Positions 7,341 to 14,593 of a DNA stretch of 23,687 nucleotides are shown one piece after another. The notes under the pieces were generated by a model that saw only the letters and a list, made by a program, of their open reading frames with translations, was not told where the DNA came from and did not search any database. This DNA comes from an uncultured Pseudomonadota bacterium (GTDB taxonomy: Bacteria > Pseudomonadota > Gammaproteobacteria > Burkholderiales > SG8-39), in NCBI GenBank assembly GCA_903895005.1, contig CAITSH010000064.1, positions 1-23,687 on the forward strand, in the 5' to 3' direction. A program made the translations under genes and the position numbers. Position 1 is the first letter of the stretch. Every line of letters begins with the position of its first letter.

Positions 7341-8321
7341 TTACTCCGGCTTGACGCCGGATGCGCGGATCAGTTTTCCCCAGGTCTCGGTTTGCTTGCG
7401 TATCAACGCGGCAAAGTCGGCTGAACTGCCCTGCAGAACGACAGAGCCTTCAAAGTCGAGGCGCTCGCGAAATTCGCGTGAGGCGGTGACGCGCGTAATC
7501 TGCGCATGAATTTCTTTTATTACGGCTTCCGGTGTGCCCGTTGGCGCAAGGATGCCGTAGGCGAGCGTGCTCTCGAATTCGGGCAGGCCGGACTCGGCGA
7601 CTGTCGGCACATCGGGTAATTGCGGCATGCGCTGGGCGCCGGTCACCGCGATGGCGCGCAGCTTGCCCGCGCGAATCTGCGGCAATGCCGTCGGGATCAC
7701 GCTGAATGCCATCGGCACCTGTCCGCCCATGACATCGGTTATTGCCGGTGAGGTGCCCTTGTAAGGGATGTGCGTCAGCTTGATGCCGCCGAGGTATTGC
7801 AGCAATTCCCCCGACAAATGCGAACCGGTGCCGTTGCCGCTGGAGGCGTAGTTAAGTTCTCCCGGCCTTGCTTTGGCGCGCGCAAGGATATCGCTCACCG
7901 TGCGCAATCCCGCAGCCGGATGCGCCACCAGCACCAGGGGTGATGAGGCGAACATGGCTATGGGTGCGAAGTCGCGCTGGATGTCGTAACTCAGCTTGCC
8001 GTAAAGACCGGGGTTGATGGCCAGCGTGCCGGTATGACCCAGCAGCAGCGTGTAACCATCGGGGGCGGCGTGCGCGGCAAGTTCGGTGCCGATATTGCCT
8101 CCGGCACCGGGGCGGTTCTCTACGACGACCTGCTGCTTCCAGGCTTCGCCGAGTTTTTGCGCCAGCAGACGTGCGAACACGTCGTTGCCACCCGAGGGCG
8201 GGAAGGGGACGATCAGTCGCACCGCCTTGCCCGGATAGGCTTGCGCCTGTGCGGGCGGGATCCCTCCAAGCAGCGCCGTGCAAACCAATGCGCCGCGAAG
8301 GAGCCTGGACAGTACCAACAT
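7341..8321 (-). CDS. Tripartite tricarboxylate transporter substrate-binding protein (Bug/TctC family), first copy
   Basis: A periplasmic solute-binding protein of 326 residues from ATG 8321. It has a signal peptide ending near ALLGGIPPAQAQA, then the Bug signatures VRLIVPFPPSGGNDV, VVENRPGAGGNIG, APDGYTLLLG and HIPYKGTSPAITD. Bug proteins typically bind carboxylates for TTT uptake systems or sensing, and no TctA/TctB genes are nearby. The start codon shares one base with the stop of the upstream hydrolase (TAATG), so the two are translationally coupled. A longer start at 8354 would place 11 residues ahead of the signal peptide and is less likely. Confidence 0.93.
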   Translation of the reverse strand: MLVLSRLLRGALVCTALLGGIPPAQAQAYPGKAVRLIVPFPPSGGNDVFARLLAQKLGEAWKQQVVVENRPGAGGNIGTELAAHAAPDGYTLLLGHTGTLAINPGLYGKLSYDIQRDFAPIAMFASSPLVLVAHPAAGLRTVSDILARAKARPGELNYASSGNGTGSHLSGELLQYLGGIKLTHIPYKGTSPAITDVMGGQVPMAFSVIPTALPQIRAGKLRAIAVTGAQRMPQLPDVPTVAESGLPEFESTLAYGILAPTGTPEAVIKEIHAQITRVTASREFRERLDFEGSVVLQGSSADFAALIRKQTETWGKLIRASGVKPE

Positions 8322-9358
8322 TATTGGTAAAGGCCCGGCTGTGCCGCCAGCCACTTCTGGATGAGGCCGGCGATCTGGTCGCTGTTCTTGTCCATCACCA
8401 GCATATGGCTGTTGCCGCGTATGCCCTGCTTGGGCAAGTCGATCACGTCCACCTTGCCGCCGGCCTTGCGCACGGCGTCAAAATAGCCCTCCGCCGTCTT
8501 GCGCAGCGTCGCCCAGCGCGTGTCGACGTCAAAATAATCGCCGAACACCGCCAGCACAGGAATGTTCTTGATCACAGCCGCCTTGTCGATGTCGCCTATG
8601 CCGGCCGGCTCCACCGCAACAATGGCCCTGACCTTGTCAGGTCGCGCCTGAGCCGCCTTGAACGCAAACAAGCCGCCCTGGCTGTGAATGACGATGACGC
8701 AGGGGCAGACCTTGTCGACGAGCGCGATATACGCGTCGATGATGGCCTGGTCGGTCGACAACCAGCGCGGCACCAGCTGGCTGGTGAACTGGTCGTAGGC
8801 CTCGACCGGGAACTGGTTGTCGGGCAGGACTTTGCGTTGCTTCGGATCTTCGCTGTAGGTGCCGAAGCCCCCGCCGATGCGAAAGCGCTCATAGGGATCG
8901 GTTTTGGTGAGAAAGATCGGCTGGCCTGCGAATACATCCGGCGAGGCAAATCCCGAGCGACCGCGCTCGACGGCATCCGAGTTATAGGTGTCCCAGCCCT
9001 GGCGCACAAAATAATTCAACCAGCCTGGACGGCCGTCGGGCGTGGTCTCGAAGGACACACCGGTGAGGCCGCCGCCGTGCCACAACAGCAGCGGTACCGC
9101 ACCGCGCTTGTTGGCCGGCAGGAAGTACTGCACGTAAGTCTGTTCGACGCGGTAGGTGCCGTTGGGGTCAAGCTTGGTCAGCGGGCCGGTGGGCGTGCGG
9201 CGGATTTCTGTCACGGGTTTGCCGGCGATGACCGCGTCACGTCCGCCGACATGAAAGGAGCCCATGTCGCGCAACGTGAACTGGCCCGGTGTCGCGCAGC
9301 CTGCAAGTCCGACACACGCAGCCACGAGGCACATGAATTGTTGCAGCCGTTGCGACAT
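8321..9358 (-). CDS. Lipoprotein alpha/beta hydrolase (putative esterase)
   Basis: A 345-residue exported lipoprotein: the signal peptide ends VGLAGC with lipidated Cys21. Its alpha/beta-hydrolase fold has the oxyanion motif WHGGG (93-97), nucleophile Ser226 in VIHSQGGLF, a candidate acid Asp274 in VFGDYFD, and His318 in RGNSHML. The triad therefore looks complete. The Shine-Dalgarno AAAGGAG lies 6 bases before the ATG at 9358. It is the first gene of a two-gene unit with the Bug binding protein. A surface or periplasmic esterase or lactonase releasing a carboxylate for the Bug protein is a reasonable inference; the substrate cannot be read from the sequence. Confidence 0.88.
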   Translation of the reverse strand: MSQRLQQFMCLVAACVGLAGCATPGQFTLRDMGSFHVGGRDAVIAGKPVTEIRRTPTGPLTKLDPNGTYRVEQTYVQYFLPANKRGAVPLLLWHGGGLTGVSFETTPDGRPGWLNYFVRQGWDTYNSDAVERGRSGFASPDVFAGQPIFLTKTDPYERFRIGGGFGTYSEDPKQRKVLPDNQFPVEAYDQFTSQLVPRWLSTDQAIIDAYIALVDKVCPCVIVIHSQGGLFAFKAAQARPDKVRAIVAVEPAGIGDIDKAAVIKNIPVLAVFGDYFDVDTRWATLRKTAEGYFDAVRKAGGKVDVIDLPKQGIRGNSHMLVMDKNSDQIAGLIQKWLAAQPGLYQ

Positions 9359-9487
9359 GGTGTTCTCCTTTAACGCGTTCGTTTTTATAAAAGGCCGTCA
9401 GTCTAGCACCGGCGCGAAGCCTGCCCGCCGTGGAGGGTGCGCGGCAGGCGCCATTGGGTATCATGCGGTCTTGAATGAGAGCGGGCC

Positions 9488-10285
9488 ATGATGAAACCCT
9501 TGAACGCAATGCACGCGAGCAATGTCCTCGACCGCGGCGATGTGCGCATCGAAGTCATTGCGCAAGGAGAGGGGCCGCTGGTGCTCATGCTGCCTTCGCG
9601 CGGACGCGGCGCAGAAGACTTCGAGCCAATTGCATCTGATATCGCGGCGGCGGGCTATCGCTTGCTGCGCCCGCAGCCGCGCGGCATAGGACGCAGTCTT
9701 GGTCCCATGGATGGCATCACTCTTCACGACCTTGCCAATGACATTGCCTCGGTCATTCGCAGTGAAGGCGGCGGCCCCGCGGTACTCATCGGTCACGCCT
9801 TTGGCAACTGGGTGGCGCGCATGACCGCGGTGGATTACGCGGCGCTGGTGCGCGGTGTGGTGATTGTTGCCGCCGCCGCCAAGGATTATCCCGCGGGCCT
9901 TGCCGAGGACGTGGCGTGCAGCGCCGACACTACGCTCCCCGATGACTTGCGACTTGCGTCGTTACGTCGCGCCTTTTTTGCGCCCGGTCACGACGCGCGC
10001 GCCTGGCTGGGCGGCTGGTACCCGGCGGTGAGCGCCAGCCAGCACCTTGCCGGCAAGGCCACGCGCCAGCAAGAGTGGTGGGGTGCCGGCAACGCGCCGG
10101 TGCTCGATTTGCAGGCGGAAGGCGATCCATTCAAGCCGCGTGCGGCGATGAACGAAATCCCCGCCGAACTGGGCACGCGCGCCAGCGTGCAGGTGATTGC
10201 CGATGCAAGCCATGCCCTGATCCCGGAGCAGCCGGCCGCGGTGGTTGCCGCCATCCTTGACTGGATGCGCGCGCTCCCGGGCTGA
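9488..10285 (+). CDS. Alpha/beta hydrolase fold protein with Ala at the nucleophile position
   Basis: A 265-residue cytoplasmic alpha/beta-hydrolase-fold protein. The nucleophile elbow reads IGHAFGNWVAR, so residue 104 is Ala (GCC at 9797-9799) where active esterases have Ser. The acid (Asp213 in EGDPFKP) and His242 (DASHALIPE) are in place. The usual HGxP oxyanion motif is replaced by PSRGRGAEDFE. Either the protein has lost hydrolase activity or it uses a different chemistry. The start is ATG 9488 or the adjacent ATG 9491. It is divergent from the lipoprotein hydrolase across 129 bases and convergent with DUF2189. Confidence 0.88.
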   Translation: MMKPLNAMHASNVLDRGDVRIEVIAQGEGPLVLMLPSRGRGAEDFEPIASDIAAAGYRLLRPQPRGIGRSLGPMDGITLHDLANDIASVIRSEGGGPAVLIGHAFGNWVARMTAVDYAALVRGVVIVAAAAKDYPAGLAEDVACSADTTLPDDLRLASLRRAFFAPGHDARAWLGGWYPAVSASQHLAGKATRQQEWWGAGNAPVLDLQAEGDPFKPRAAMNEIPAELGTRASVQVIADASHALIPEQPAAVVAAILDWMRALPG

Positions 10286-10306
10286 CGTATTTCAACGAGA
10301 GCGCCG

Positions 10307-10326
10307 GCTGGAAACGCGCGCCAGTC
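10307..10326. repeat. REP-like repeat, left half only (copy B)
   Basis: Twenty bases beginning GCTGGAAAC and containing GCGCCAG match the left half of the 33-bp palindromic repeat (17 of 20 identical to the copy at 16884). The right half is not recognisable. It lies in the 65-base gap between two convergent genes, where I see no T-tract terminator. Confidence 0.4.
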
Positions 10327-10350
10327 GTTCCTTTGCAGTCGATGACCCGG

Positions 10351-11151
10351 TCAGGCGGGCTCGATCTGCGGCCACATTCCGGCGTCTATGGTCTCGCGAT
10401 AGCCGTGCCAGGTTGCATGGCCCAGAACCGGGATGGCGACGGCAAGTCCGATCAATGCGGTGGCAAAGCCAAGCGCGGTGAGGGCGACAATCAACAACAC
10501 CCATACGGCCATCGCCGGTTTGTTGCGCAGCACCGCGTTGATGCTGGTGACGATCGCGGTGATAGCGTCGGCCTCACGGTCGCAAATCATCGGCAGCGAA
10601 AATGCGCTGAACAAAAACGTCAGCGATGCAAAGATCGAACCGACGGCGCAACCGATCAGCAGAAAGGGCGCAAGCTGCGCGAGGTCCGGATCGGACCGCA
10701 TCGGGAAAAACACGTGCACCATCGAACCGGCGCGCGCCCAAACCAGGAACAACACGAGCAGCGCCAGTGCGAACACCATGGCGGTGCCCATTGAATTGCG
10801 CAATTCGGCCACGCAGCGCCCGAGCGAGGGAACGCGGCCGCGTTCGAGTTGGCGGCTGATCGAATACAGGCCGAGGGCCAGCACCGGGGCGATGAAGACG
10901 AAGCCGGATAAGAGAACCAGCACCGCCCAATAGCTGCCCAGCCTGAGGCCGATGCCGGTGACCAGCCAGGACAGCAGCGCGATGGTGACGCCATAGCCCA
11001 GGCTTTGCCGCGGCGCCTGCAGAAAGTCCCGCCATCCCAGGCGCACCCAGCGCAGCGGCGCCGTGGCCGAGAGCGTGCGGCAGGGCGCCATGAAGGGCAG
11101 CGTCGTGGGGTCGACGGCATCGGGCTTGTGCGGCACGGTCTCTTCGGACAT
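10351..11151 (-). CDS. DUF2189 family integral membrane protein
   Basis: A 266-residue polytopic membrane protein with about five or six hydrophobic helices after a polar N-terminus. It carries the DUF2189 pattern: WRDFLQAPRQSLGYGV before the first helix, a helix-rich core with ALGLYSISRQLERGR, and the C-terminal IPVLGHATWHGYRE. I chose ATG 11151 because GAGGAGG lies 6 bases upstream; the ATG at 11157 abuts that ribosome site and the open frame runs on to 11217. Function is unknown. Members often sit near respiratory genes, but no partner is evident here. Confidence 0.87.
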   Translation of the reverse strand: MSEETVPHKPDAVDPTTLPFMAPCRTLSATAPLRWVRLGWRDFLQAPRQSLGYGVTIALLSWLVTGIGLRLGSYWAVLVLLSGFVFIAPVLALGLYSISRQLERGRVPSLGRCVAELRNSMGTAMVFALALLVLFLVWARAGSMVHVFFPMRSDPDLAQLAPFLLIGCAVGSIFASLTFLFSAFSLPMICDREADAITAIVTSINAVLRNKPAMAVWVLLIVALTALGFATALIGLAVAIPVLGHATWHGYRETIDAGMWPQIEPA

Positions 11152-11218
11152 GTTCATCCTCCTCAGGATGCGAAAAGCATAGCAGCCTGGCCGCACCTTC
11201 GGGCGTGCGCCGCACAAT

Positions 11219-11234
11219 GCACGATGGATCGTGC
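11219..11234 (-). other. Hairpin downstream of alkB
   Basis: GCACGAT and ATCGTGC are perfectly inverted and lie 11 bases beyond the alkB stop. No T-tract follows on the minus strand, so it may be an mRNA 3'-end stabiliser rather than an intrinsic terminator. Confidence 0.35.
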
Positions 11235-11244
11235 GCGCTGTGGT

Positions 11245-11916
11245 TTAGAGCGCCTTGCGAAAGGTCAGGTTGATGCGCGCGCGTCCGAGCTGCGCGTGTT
11301 CACCGCCGGCGAGCGGGGCGACGCCGTGAAAAAACAGGCGGGATGGGCCGCCCCAGACCACCACATCACCGTGTTGCAGCACGCATCGCAAGGCCTTGTC
11401 GCTGCGCCTCCCGCCGCCGAACAGGAAGACCGCGGGCAGACCGAGCGAAACCGACACGATCGGTTGCGTCATGTCGTATTCGTTCCTGTCCTGGTGCAGC
11501 GACATGCGCGCACCCGGTTCGTAACGGTTGATCAGGCAGGCGTCTGGAAGAAAATTCAGGAAGCCCGCCGCCTCTGCCGCTTCCGTGGCTAGCCGCGCAA
11601 AGGCCGCGGGCATCGCCGGCCAAGGCCGGGCAAACTGAGGATCCATGCGGTCATAACGATAGCCGCGACGGTCGCTGATCCAGCCGGCCGTGCCGCAGTT
11701 GCTCATGGCTACCGACATTCGAAAGCCGCCGCGTGTGATCATGTTGCGTAACGGTGCCGCCGCGATGATCGTATCGAGTGCGCGAAGCAAGGCCTCGCCG
11801 TCATCACCGGTCGCGCAGGCAAAGCCGCGCAGCAGTAGCGCGCCCTCGGCCAGGGTTTCTCGGGAACCCTCAGGTTCTGCGGAGAAGAGGTCAGCGGTGG
11901 TGCCGCGTGCGTTCAT
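11245..11916 (-). CDS. alkB: DNA oxidative demethylase AlkB
   Basis: Fe(II)/2-oxoglutarate dioxygenase that repairs 1-methyladenine and 3-methylcytosine by oxidative demethylation. The 223 residues align closely with E. coli AlkB throughout: RGGFRMSVAMSNCG, RPWPAMPAAF, DACLINRYEPGARMSLHQD, VSLGLPAVFLFGG and HGDVVVWGGPSRL. Iron ligands are His141, Asp143 and His197; the 2-oxoglutarate arginines are 214 and 220 in RINLTFR. The ATG overlaps the ada stop by 4 bases (ATGA), giving an ada-alkB operon as in E. coli and implying control by methylated Ada. Confidence 0.97.
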   Translation of the reverse strand: MNARGTTADLFSAEPEGSRETLAEGALLLRGFACATGDDGEALLRALDTIIAAAPLRNMITRGGFRMSVAMSNCGTAGWISDRRGYRYDRMDPQFARPWPAMPAAFARLATEAAEAAGFLNFLPDACLINRYEPGARMSLHQDRNEYDMTQPIVSVSLGLPAVFLFGGGRRSDKALRCVLQHGDVVVWGGPSRLFFHGVAPLAGGEHAQLGRARINLTFRKAL

Positions 11917-13022
11917 GTGCGTTTGCGTTGCTGCGGCGAACGTTCACGCTCAAGCAACGCGCGTTTGCGTTCGACGCCCCAGCGATAACCGGAAAGGGTG
12001 CCGTCGCTGCGCAGTACGCGGTGGCATGGAATCGCCACCGCCAGGGCGTTGGCGGCGCAGGCACCGGCCACGGCGCGTACCGCACTGGGCGCGCCTATTT
12101 TTTTAGCCAGCTGAGTGTAGCTCAGCGTGCTGCCAGCGGGGATGTCGCCCAAGGCGCGCCAGACGCGTTGCTGGAATGCGGTGCCGCGCACGTCCAGCGG
12201 TAAATCCAGTCCCAGCCCCGGCACTTCGACCAAGCCCACCACGCGCGCCACCCATTGCTCGAAACCTGCATCACCGCCTATGAGTTCGGCCCGGGGGAAG
12301 CGGTCCTGCAGGTCGCGCGCGAGCGCGTCCGGATCCTCGCCCATTGTGATGGCGCACACGCCTTTGTCAGTGGCGGCGACCAGGATTGATCCAAGAGAAC
12401 ATTCACCCAGGGCAAAGCGGATGGTTGCGTGTGCGCCACCGGCGCGAAAACGCGCCGGCTTCATGCCAAGCGCCGCGTCTGACTGCGCATAAAACTGGGC
12501 GGACGAATTGAATCCGGCGTCGTACATGGCCGATGTGACCGAGGCGCTTTGCGGTAGTCGGTCGCGCAGGGCCCGTGCGCGGTGCGCCTTGGCGTAGGCC
12601 TTCGGTGTCACGCCGGTCACGGTCTTGAATACGCGGTGGAAATGAAAACGACTCATGCACGCGGCTGCTGCGAGCGTGTCCAGATCGGGCGGTTGCTCCG
12701 CGGTTTCGATCAGTCGGCAGGCATTGGTGACCATGACAGCGTGTTGTGTTGCGAGGCTCGCTTCTTTCGGACGGCAGCGCTTGCAGGCGCGAAAGCCCGC
12801 CGCCTCTGCTTGCGCACAACCATCGTGAAAACGGACGTTCTTACGCAGTGCCTGGCGCGAAGGGCAGGATGGGCGGCAATACACGCCCGTGGTGCTGACC
12901 GAATAGACAAAGCGTCCGTCGGCTTGCGTGTCGCGTAGTACCACGGCGTCCCAACGCTGGGTGTCGGTACTGAATTTTTGCGGAGAATTTCTGGTCATGG
13001 CATTTGATGTCGCGGTGGCCAC
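11913..13022 (-). CDS. ada: Bifunctional methylphosphotriester/O6-methylguanine methyltransferase and activator Ada
   Basis: A full-length Ada of 369 residues (E. coli 354). Domain 1 is the zinc methyl-acceptor domain with Cys49, Cys53 (VYCRPSC), Cys80 and Cys83 (ACKRC); Cys49 is the expected phosphotriester acceptor. Domain 2, about 90-195, is an AraC-type HTH (MSRFHFHRVFKTVTGVTP). Domain 3 is the O6-alkylguanine transferase with acceptor Cys333 in IPCHRV. I chose GTG 13022 because AAAGGA lies 7 bases before it; ATG 12998 has no ribosome site, and the frame open to 13229 would run through the promoter. It leads the ada-alkB operon. Confidence 0.96.
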   Translation of the reverse strand: MATATSNAMTRNSPQKFSTDTQRWDAVVLRDTQADGRFVYSVSTTGVYCRPSCPSRQALRKNVRFHDGCAQAEAAGFRACKRCRPKEASLATQHAVMVTNACRLIETAEQPPDLDTLAAAACMSRFHFHRVFKTVTGVTPKAYAKAHRARALRDRLPQSASVTSAMYDAGFNSSAQFYAQSDAALGMKPARFRAGGAHATIRFALGECSLGSILVAATDKGVCAITMGEDPDALARDLQDRFPRAELIGGDAGFEQWVARVVGLVEVPGLGLDLPLDVRGTAFQQRVWRALGDIPAGSTLSYTQLAKKIGAPSAVRAVAGACAANALAVAIPCHRVLRSDGTLSGYRWGVERKRALLERERSPQQRKRT

Positions 13023-13077
13023 AGTGCGTTCCTTTCGGGGGGCTCCCTGATTCGGAGGCTGCAACCGATTGTGCGAG

Positions 13078-13117
13078 ATTATGCCCCGGGAAGCGTCCGG
13101 ACTCTTGCGCTCGAATT
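13078..13117 (-). promoter_or_regulatory. Candidate Ada box and -10 of the ada-alkB promoter
   Basis: Reading the minus strand, AATTCGAGCGCAA (13117 to 13105) has the two Ada contact boxes AAT and GCAA separated by 6 bases, the same layout as the E. coli ada site (AATTAAAGCGCAA). A good -10, CATAAT (13083 to 13078), lies 21 bases downstream. The hexamer 17 bases upstream of the -10 is AAGAGT, a poor -35 abutting the Ada box, as expected for an activator-dependent promoter. The implied start near 13071 gives a leader of about 50 bases to the GTG. Confidence 0.7.
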
Positions 13118-13151
13118 CCTGCTGTTGCCGTACTGCTTCCCGGACGCAAGG

Positions 13152-13188
13152 CGGCTGGAAAACCTCGCCAGGCGGGCATTTCCAGCCG
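13152..13188. repeat. REP-like palindromic repeat, copy C (best palindrome)
   Basis: Ten-base perfect inverted arms, CGGCTGGAAA and TTTCCAGCCG, enclose a GC-rich core (CCTCGCCAGGCGGG) that can fold further. The inner 33 bp (13154-13186) align without gaps to 16884-16916 (28 of 33 identical). It lies in the ada/lipoprotein divergent gap. A CTGGCG at 13192-13197 can pair alternatively with the core CGCCAG. Confidence 0.72.
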
Positions 13189-13216
13189 AGGCTGGCGGGA
13201 GGAACCAAGGGGCAAG

Positions 13217-13237
13217 CGCCCGGATACATGCCGGGCG
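13217..13237 (+). other. Leader hairpin before the lipoprotein gene
   Basis: CGCCCGG and CCGGGCG pair perfectly around a 7-base loop (ATACATG). The hairpin ends just upstream of the Shine-Dalgarno GGAGG of the gene at 13262. There is no T-tract. It may affect translation or mRNA stability. Confidence 0.4.
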
Positions 13238-13261
13238 ATCACCGGAAGAGGAGGGTGGGCG

Positions 13262-13762
13262 ATGCGATTCATACCGATTGCGGCGTATTCGGCCTTCGTC
13301 CTTTGCTTGGCGGGCTGCGCGACGCTTGAGCCGCGCGCCGCCGTGATTGAGCGCATGACGCCTGAGCAACTTGCCGCGCTCAAGCCCAATTCGAATCCGG
13401 CGCTGCCGCTCGCAGACGTCGTTGCCCTCAGCAAAACCGGCACCGCGCCCGAGGAGATCATCCAGCGCCTGCGCGATTCCAACACCATTCATTTGCTTAG
13501 ACCCCTGCAGATCGTTGATCTTTCGCGTCAGGGCGTGGACCAGTCGGTGATCGATTACATGGCTGATGCACAGGAGCGTGCGCGCCAGTCGCGTCTTCTT
13601 ACCGAACTCGCCGATCGTGATGCAGAGCAGGCGCGCAAATTGGAGCAGGAGCGCTTTCGCCGGCGTGCAACCGAACAGAACTTTTACGGCTACGGCGGGT
13701 TTGGCAATGGATACCCGCGATACGGCTGGGGTGCCGGCTACCCCCTTGGCCGCTACCGCTGA
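13262..13762 (+). CDS. Putative lipoprotein with a Gly/Tyr-rich tail
   Basis: A 166-residue lipoprotein: signal peptide ending LCLAGC with lipidated Cys19. The middle region (about 35-105) reads like a short helical sensor-type module (LADVVALSKTGTAPEEIIQRLRDSNTIH is its core, positions about 50-77). It is followed by a charged coiled stretch rich in Arg, Glu and Gln (about 106-140). The last 27 residues are Gly/Tyr/Arg-rich (YGYGGFGNGYPRYGWG). ATG 13262 follows GGAGG at good spacing, and the frame upstream is open but would bury the signal peptide. I do not recognise a characterised family. A terminator follows 46 bases after the stop. Confidence 0.82.
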   Translation: MRFIPIAAYSAFVLCLAGCATLEPRAAVIERMTPEQLAALKPNSNPALPLADVVALSKTGTAPEEIIQRLRDSNTIHLLRPLQIVDLSRQGVDQSVIDYMADAQERARQSRLLTELADRDAEQARKLEQERFRRRATEQNFYGYGGFGNGYPRYGWGAGYPLGRYR

Positions 13763-13808
13763 GCCACCCGGGTGGTCAGCGGTACGAGGTCTGGTGAGGG
13801 CGTTCGAT

Positions 13809-13842
13809 GAAGCCCGCCCGGTTGCACGGGCTTCGGTTTTTT
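13809..13842 (+). terminator. Rho-independent terminator after the lipoprotein gene
   Basis: GAAGCCCG and CGGGCTTC form an 8-bp perfect stem with a 10-base loop, followed by GG and six T. The T-tract overlaps the stop codon of the convergent rhomboid gene (13841-13843). Confidence 0.85.
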
Positions 13843-14416
13843 AGCGCCGGCGCCGCCAGAACTTGATAAAGAGGTAACCGCCGGCGAGGCCGCCAAGGTG
13901 GGCGAAGTGCGCCACGCCCGCCTGTGTGCCGGTGACGCCAAGAAACAATTCGAGTCCGCCGTATAGCGCCACAAAAATCGGCGCCCGCATGGGAATGGGC
14001 GGGATCAGCGGCATGATCATGCGGTTCGGATAGACCATCGCAAAGGCGATGAGTAGTCCGAACAGTCCGCCCGAAGCGCCCACCGTGGGCGTCATCGAGC
14101 CCGTCAGGCCTGACACCAGCAATTGCGCCGCTGCGGCCGAAAGTACGCAGATCAGGTAGTAGTTGAGAAAGCGCTTAGACCCCCACACCCGCTCGATATC
14201 GCTGCCAAACATGTACAGGCCGAACATGTTGAACGCGAGGTGCGAAAGACTGCCGTGCAAAAAGCCGTAAGTGAGCACCTGCCATGGTTGGAAGTTCTGA
14301 CCAAGCGGCCACAGGGCGAACTCGCCAAGCGGAAGGGGCATGCCCATGGCCGGCGCGAAAAACAAAATTACATTGGTGAGGATCAACGCCTGTGTGACGG
14401 GGGGCAGGCCAAACAT
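13841..14416 (-). CDS. Rhomboid family intramembrane serine protease
   Basis: A 191-residue polytopic membrane protein with the catalytic dyad of rhomboids: Ser115 in GASGGLFG and His173 in AHFAHLGGLAGG. The oxyanion-region His59 and Asn63 lie in SHLAFNMFGL, and the conserved Gly-rich helix is near the end. Six transmembrane helices are expected. The C-terminus is basic (KFWRRRR). The start is ATG 14416 with no strong Shine-Dalgarno. It cleaves membrane proteins within their helices; the substrate is unknown here. It is convergent with the lipoprotein gene and divergent from selO. Confidence 0.93.
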   Translation of the reverse strand: MFGLPPVTQALILTNVILFFAPAMGMPLPLGEFALWPLGQNFQPWQVLTYGFLHGSLSHLAFNMFGLYMFGSDIERVWGSKRFLNYYLICVLSAAAAQLLVSGLTGSMTPTVGASGGLFGLLIAFAMVYPNRMIMPLIPPIPMRAPIFVALYGGLELFLGVTGTQAGVAHFAHLGGLAGGYLFIKFWRRRR

Positions 14417-14534
14417 GGATGCGGGACCGGTGGGATTTGAGATGCAAACAGGGCGACCAGATTAGCAGCGTTTCATTGTCACGACACGCACGCGCCGGAC
14501 CGCGTAGTGATTTCCTGTTATTTTAGGCTTGTGC

Positions 14535-14550
14535 CGTCACTGCAGTGACG
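14535..14550. promoter_or_regulatory. 16-bp perfect palindrome upstream of selO
   Basis: CGTCACTGCAGTGACG is a perfect dyad, 43 bases before the selO start. A TATTTT that could be a -10 lies just upstream (14519-14524). This is a plausible operator for a dimeric regulator, but no regulator gene adjoins it. Confidence 0.45.
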
Positions 14551-14593
14551 ACGAGTCTTCTCGCAAATCACCTTTCGCTAAAACGGGATTCCA

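Noticed and set aside
7345..7361. TCCGGC-TTGAC-GCCGGA hairpin between ferredoxin and Bug
   Set aside because: It lies within the end of the Bug coding sequence and has no T-tract, so I do not call it a terminator.
8171..9373. 400-codon open frame on the plus strand
   Set aside because: Antisense to the lipoprotein hydrolase and part of the Bug gene, both clearly real; GC-rich DNA often leaves such frames open.
9383..9392. TTTTATAAAA palindrome in the 9359-9487 divergent gap
   Set aside because: It is short and AT-only; no -35 at proper spacing in either direction, so promoter or operator status is not supported.
9459..9464. TATCAT upstream of the hydrolase at 9488
   Set aside because: No acceptable -35 at 16-18 bases upstream.
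13023..13261. Extended N-termini for ada (to 13229) and for the lipoprotein (to 13004)
   Set aside because: The two frames would overlap over the promoter region. Ribosome sites and a signal peptide favour the shorter forms at 13022 and 13262.
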